Source: Brevundimonas sp. UBA5713
GTDB lineage: Bacteria > Pseudomonadota > Alphaproteobacteria > Caulobacterales > Caulobacteraceae
Assembly: GCF_002419815.1 (NCBI RefSeq)
Contig: NZ_DIGV01000006.1
Location: 1-25,750, forward strand
Direction: 5' to 3'
Length of the DNA stretch: 25,750 nt
Shown here in pieces: positions 21,599 to 25,750 of the stretch. Position 1 is the first letter of the stretch. Each line of letters begins with the position of its first letter. The notes under the pieces are model-generated. The model was not told the DNA's origin, did no database searches, and saw nothing but the letters and a program-made list of their open reading frames with translations. Both the position numbers and the translations under genes were made by a program.

Positions 21599-22048
21599 AT
21601 GAGCAAGCCCTTGAATTCTCTTACGTCGGTGTTGGACGATTTCCTGTGTTTCTCGCTGTACGGGGCCGGTCTGGCGATGACGCGGCTGTACAAGCCGCTG
21701 TTGGAACCGTTCAACCTGACCTATCCGCAGTATCTTGTGCTGACCGCCCTGAGCGAGAAGGACGGGGTGAAGGTGGGCGAGCTGGGCGAGCGGTTGCAGC
21801 TGGAGACCAATACGCTGACCCCGCTGGTCAAGCGGCTGGAGGCGGCGGGTCTGGTGTCACGCCAGCGCGACAAGACCGATGAGCGCGTGGTGCGCGTGGC
21901 CCTGACGGCGCAAGGGCAGGAAGTGGTCACGGCGGCCCATGCCTGTATTCCGCAACAGGTGCTGGAGGCGACGGGGCTCTCTGCCGATGAGCTTAAGGAC
22001 CTGAACCGCAAGCTGAAGGCTTTGCAGAGCGCGCTGGCTCAGGGCTGA
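21599..22048 (+). CDS. MarR-family regulator, OhrR-like (organic peroxide sensor type)
   Basis: This 149-aa protein has a MarR winged helix. Its N-terminus DDFLCFSLYGAGLAMTRLYKPLLEPFNLTYPQYLVL is characteristic of OhrR, including the reactive cysteine (Cys17) and the two tyrosines (Tyr21 and Tyr31) that hydrogen-bond to it in characterised OhrR proteins. The DNA-binding part follows (VKVGELGERLQLETNTLTPLVKRLEAAGLVSRQRDKTDERVVRVALT). OhrR represses ohr and itself until its cysteine is oxidised by organic hydroperoxides. The usual partner gene ohr is not adjacent here. There is no Shine-Dalgarno sequence, and the operator-like dyad ends 11 bases before the ATG, so the mRNA may be nearly leaderless. 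It overlaps the convergent hydrolase gene by 10 bp. Confidence 0.88.
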   Translation: MSKPLNSLTSVLDDFLCFSLYGAGLAMTRLYKPLLEPFNLTYPQYLVLTALSEKDGVKVGELGERLQLETNTLTPLVKRLEAAGLVSRQRDKTDERVVRVALTAQGQEVVTAAHACIPQQVLEATGLSADELKDLNRKLKALQSALAQG

Positions 22049-22899
22049 GGGTTAAGGCTGGCGCGTGTGTGGCGGGCGATGGTGTCGATGAAGGTCGGCA
22101 GTATGGCCGAGGGCAGGGCGTGGCCGAGGCGCGGTACGATGACGAGTTCTGAACCTGCGATAATGGCGTTCAGGGCGCGCGCATTGTCGGGCGGCAGGAT
22201 GGGATCCAGCGCGCCGTGCAGGACCAGCGTCGGGCAGGAGAGGTCGCGCAGGCGTCCGGTCCAGTCCTCGCGCGTGGTCAGGCTGGCGTGATTGAACATA
22301 CTGGCGGGAGTGCGGGCGCGTTTCAGGACCTGATGGATGCGTTGGCGGGTGGCGGTCTCGTCAAAGGCCATGCCGGTGCTGTGGCTGAGGCGCTCTATCG
22401 TTAGCAGGAAGTCGGTGACGGCTGCCGCGCTCGACCAGTCGAGGCTGGAGAGCTGATTGAAATGGTCGAGGAACTCGGGCGCGATATGGGGCAGGTCGGG
22501 GCCGTCCCATCCCAATGGCTCTGAGGCATAGAGGATCAGGGAGCGGACGCGGTCGGGGTGTTTGAGCGCGATCATCTGGGCAATGTAGCCGCCCAATGAC
22601 ATGCCCATCAGGGTGGCCTGTGGCAGGTCATAGGCGTCGAGGATGGCGATAACATCGGATGCCATATCCTCGACCGTATAGGTGGCCTCGCCCGGCGGGA
22701 CGGTGGTGGTTTGACCTGTGTCGCGGTGGTCGAACCGGATGACGTAGAAGCCTTGGTCGGCCAGCCCGTGGCACAGGGCATCGGGCCAGCCGAGCATGGA
22801 CGCGGTCGAGCCCATGATCAGGACGATGGCGGGATCGGAAGGGCGGCCAAAGGCCTCGGTGGCGAGGTCGATACCGGCCGATGTGACCGTCTTGTTCAT
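22039..22899 (-). CDS. Alpha/beta-fold hydrolase
   Basis: This 286-aa protein has the alpha/beta hydrolase pattern. VLIMGSTASMLGWPDAL forms the oxyanion region, FDHRDTGQTT follows strand 4, and MGMSLGGYIAQ is the nucleophile elbow with Ser101. An acid in HGALDPILP and the catalytic histidine in PRLGHALP complete the triad near the C-terminus. The subgroup with RDTGQTT resembles DhmA/aclacinomycin-methylesterase and RdmC-like enzymes; the substrate is unknown. It has no signal peptide. The ATG at 22899 has a weak CAGG upstream. Its 3' end overlaps the OhrR-like gene on the other strand, and no terminator hairpin is visible there. Confidence 0.92.
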   Translation of the reverse strand: MNKTVTSAGIDLATEAFGRPSDPAIVLIMGSTASMLGWPDALCHGLADQGFYVIRFDHRDTGQTTTVPPGEATYTVEDMASDVIAILDAYDLPQATLMGMSLGGYIAQMIALKHPDRVRSLILYASEPLGWDGPDLPHIAPEFLDHFNQLSSLDWSSAAAVTDFLLTIERLSHSTGMAFDETATRQRIHQVLKRARTPASMFNHASLTTREDWTGRLRDLSCPTLVLHGALDPILPPDNARALNAIIAGSELVIVPRLGHALPSAILPTFIDTIARHTRASLNPQP

Positions 22900-23103
22900 G
22901 GCCGTGCCTGCGGGTTTGTCGGCGGGTGCACAACAAGGTTAGGCAAGGCTCGGCAGAGTGACAACCGAAGGTTGGCGCGCGGGGCTCCCGTCAAGCCGGA
23001 GGGTGACGGAGATGGATACGCCTTGCGTGTCCAGCCTCCGCGAGGCGAACGTAGGGCAAACAAGCCCTCAAGCGGTGAGCGCCCGCGGCACGAGCGATAG
23101 GGC
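22900..23103. other. Intergenic region with stacked small hairpins, possible repeat element or small RNA
   Basis: No protein gene is supported. Consecutive short dyads are present, such as GCCTC-CGC-GAGGC near 23034-23046 and AGGGC-N6-GCCCT just after. These lead on the plus strand into the bidirectional terminator at 23104-23144, although no plus-strand gene precedes it. A dispersed intergenic repeat, a small RNA or the promoter region of the minus-strand hydrolase are all possible. Confidence 0.35.
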
Positions 23104-23144
23104 AAAAAGAACCCCGAAGGCGAAGCCGTCGGGGGTCTTTTTTC
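23104..23144. terminator. Bidirectional intrinsic terminator of carB
   Basis: The left arm around AAGAACCCCGA (23107-23117) pairs with TCGGGGGTCTT (23129-23139) with one mismatch, capped by a GGC-GAA-GCC mini-stem. T-runs lie on both sides: TTTTTT on the plus strand, and TTCTTTTT on the minus strand after carB. It starts about 25 bp after the carB stop. Confidence 0.85.
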
Positions 23145-23164
23145 TTAGTTAGGGGTCTTTTTTC

Positions 23165-23171
<7 letters not shown>
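23132..23171. repeat. Perfect 20-bp tandem duplication at the carB stop codon
   Basis: The 20-base unit at 23132-23151 (starting GGGGTCTTTT and ending CTTAGTTA) is repeated without change at 23152-23171. The unit carries half of the terminator stem, its T-run and the carB stop region, so the copy nearer the gene now holds the real stop codon and the other copy lies in the 3' untranslated region. No mismatches suggests a recent slippage event. Confidence 0.95.

Positions 23172-25750
<2,579 letters not shown>

Noticed and set aside
22896..23105. 69-codon minus-strand frame between carB and the hydrolase
   Set aside because: Biased low-complexity translation, no ribosome-binding site, and the region looks like hairpins or a repeat rather than a gene.

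Overview
The window is one stretch of a GC-rich (about 60% or more by eye) alphaproteobacterial chromosome, most likely from the Caulobacterales (Brevundimonas/Asticcacaulis/Caulobacter-like). That placement is an inference from the protein families and from several promoter-like sites matching the alphaproteobacterial general stress sigma factor EcfG/SigT. There are no tRNA or rRNA genes, CRISPR arrays, insertion sequences or phage genes. Genes are tightly packed on both strands and look like ordinary chromosomal content.

Layout, left to right. 1-1202: the end of nadB and complete nadC (NAD biosynthesis). 1206-3493, minus strand: an acyltransferase-3 membrane protein and a SleB-type cell-wall hydrolase. 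3494-4784: a 429-bp intergenic region with an EcfG promoter, a small glycine-zipper lipoprotein, a structured leader and a DUF6481-like charged protein. 4841-7702, minus: a hybrid histidine kinase with its own EcfG promoter, divergent from a dps-type gene (7944-8423). 8547-9719: a second SleB-type hydrolase, preceded by a striking 12-bp inverted repeat. 9749-12037, minus: a small unknown protein, trxB and a LysR regulator. The LysR gene is divergent from a pirin and a YcaC-like hydrolase (12156-13698). 13792-17786, minus: a DUF2254 membrane protein, an unknown protein behind a third well-placed EcfG promoter, an ELM1-family protein and greA. 18035-20998, minus: small membrane proteins, a glutathione S-transferase-like protein, a secreted M20 amidohydrolase and a DUF1294 protein. 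21047-22048, plus: a lipoprotein and an OhrR-like regulator. 22039-22899, minus: an alpha/beta hydrolase. 23165-25750, minus: carB, whose 5' part lies outside the window.

The theme tying the window together is stress and redox physiology. There are four exact GGAAC-N16-CGTT matches, all between genes. Three sit 30-60 bp upstream of a start codon in the correct orientation: the lipoprotein, the hybrid kinase and the unknown 350-aa protein. The fourth points into the 3' end of the first cell-wall hydrolase as possible antisense transcription. Dps, thioredoxin reductase, the OhrR-like regulator, the GST, pirin and the YcaC-like hydrolase are also oxidative-stress or detoxification families. No completely new multi-gene system is evident. 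The best candidates for new biology are this stress-promoter set, the palindrome in front of the second SleB gene, the hairpin that overlaps the ELM1 start region after greA, and the 20-bp tandem duplication at the carB terminator.
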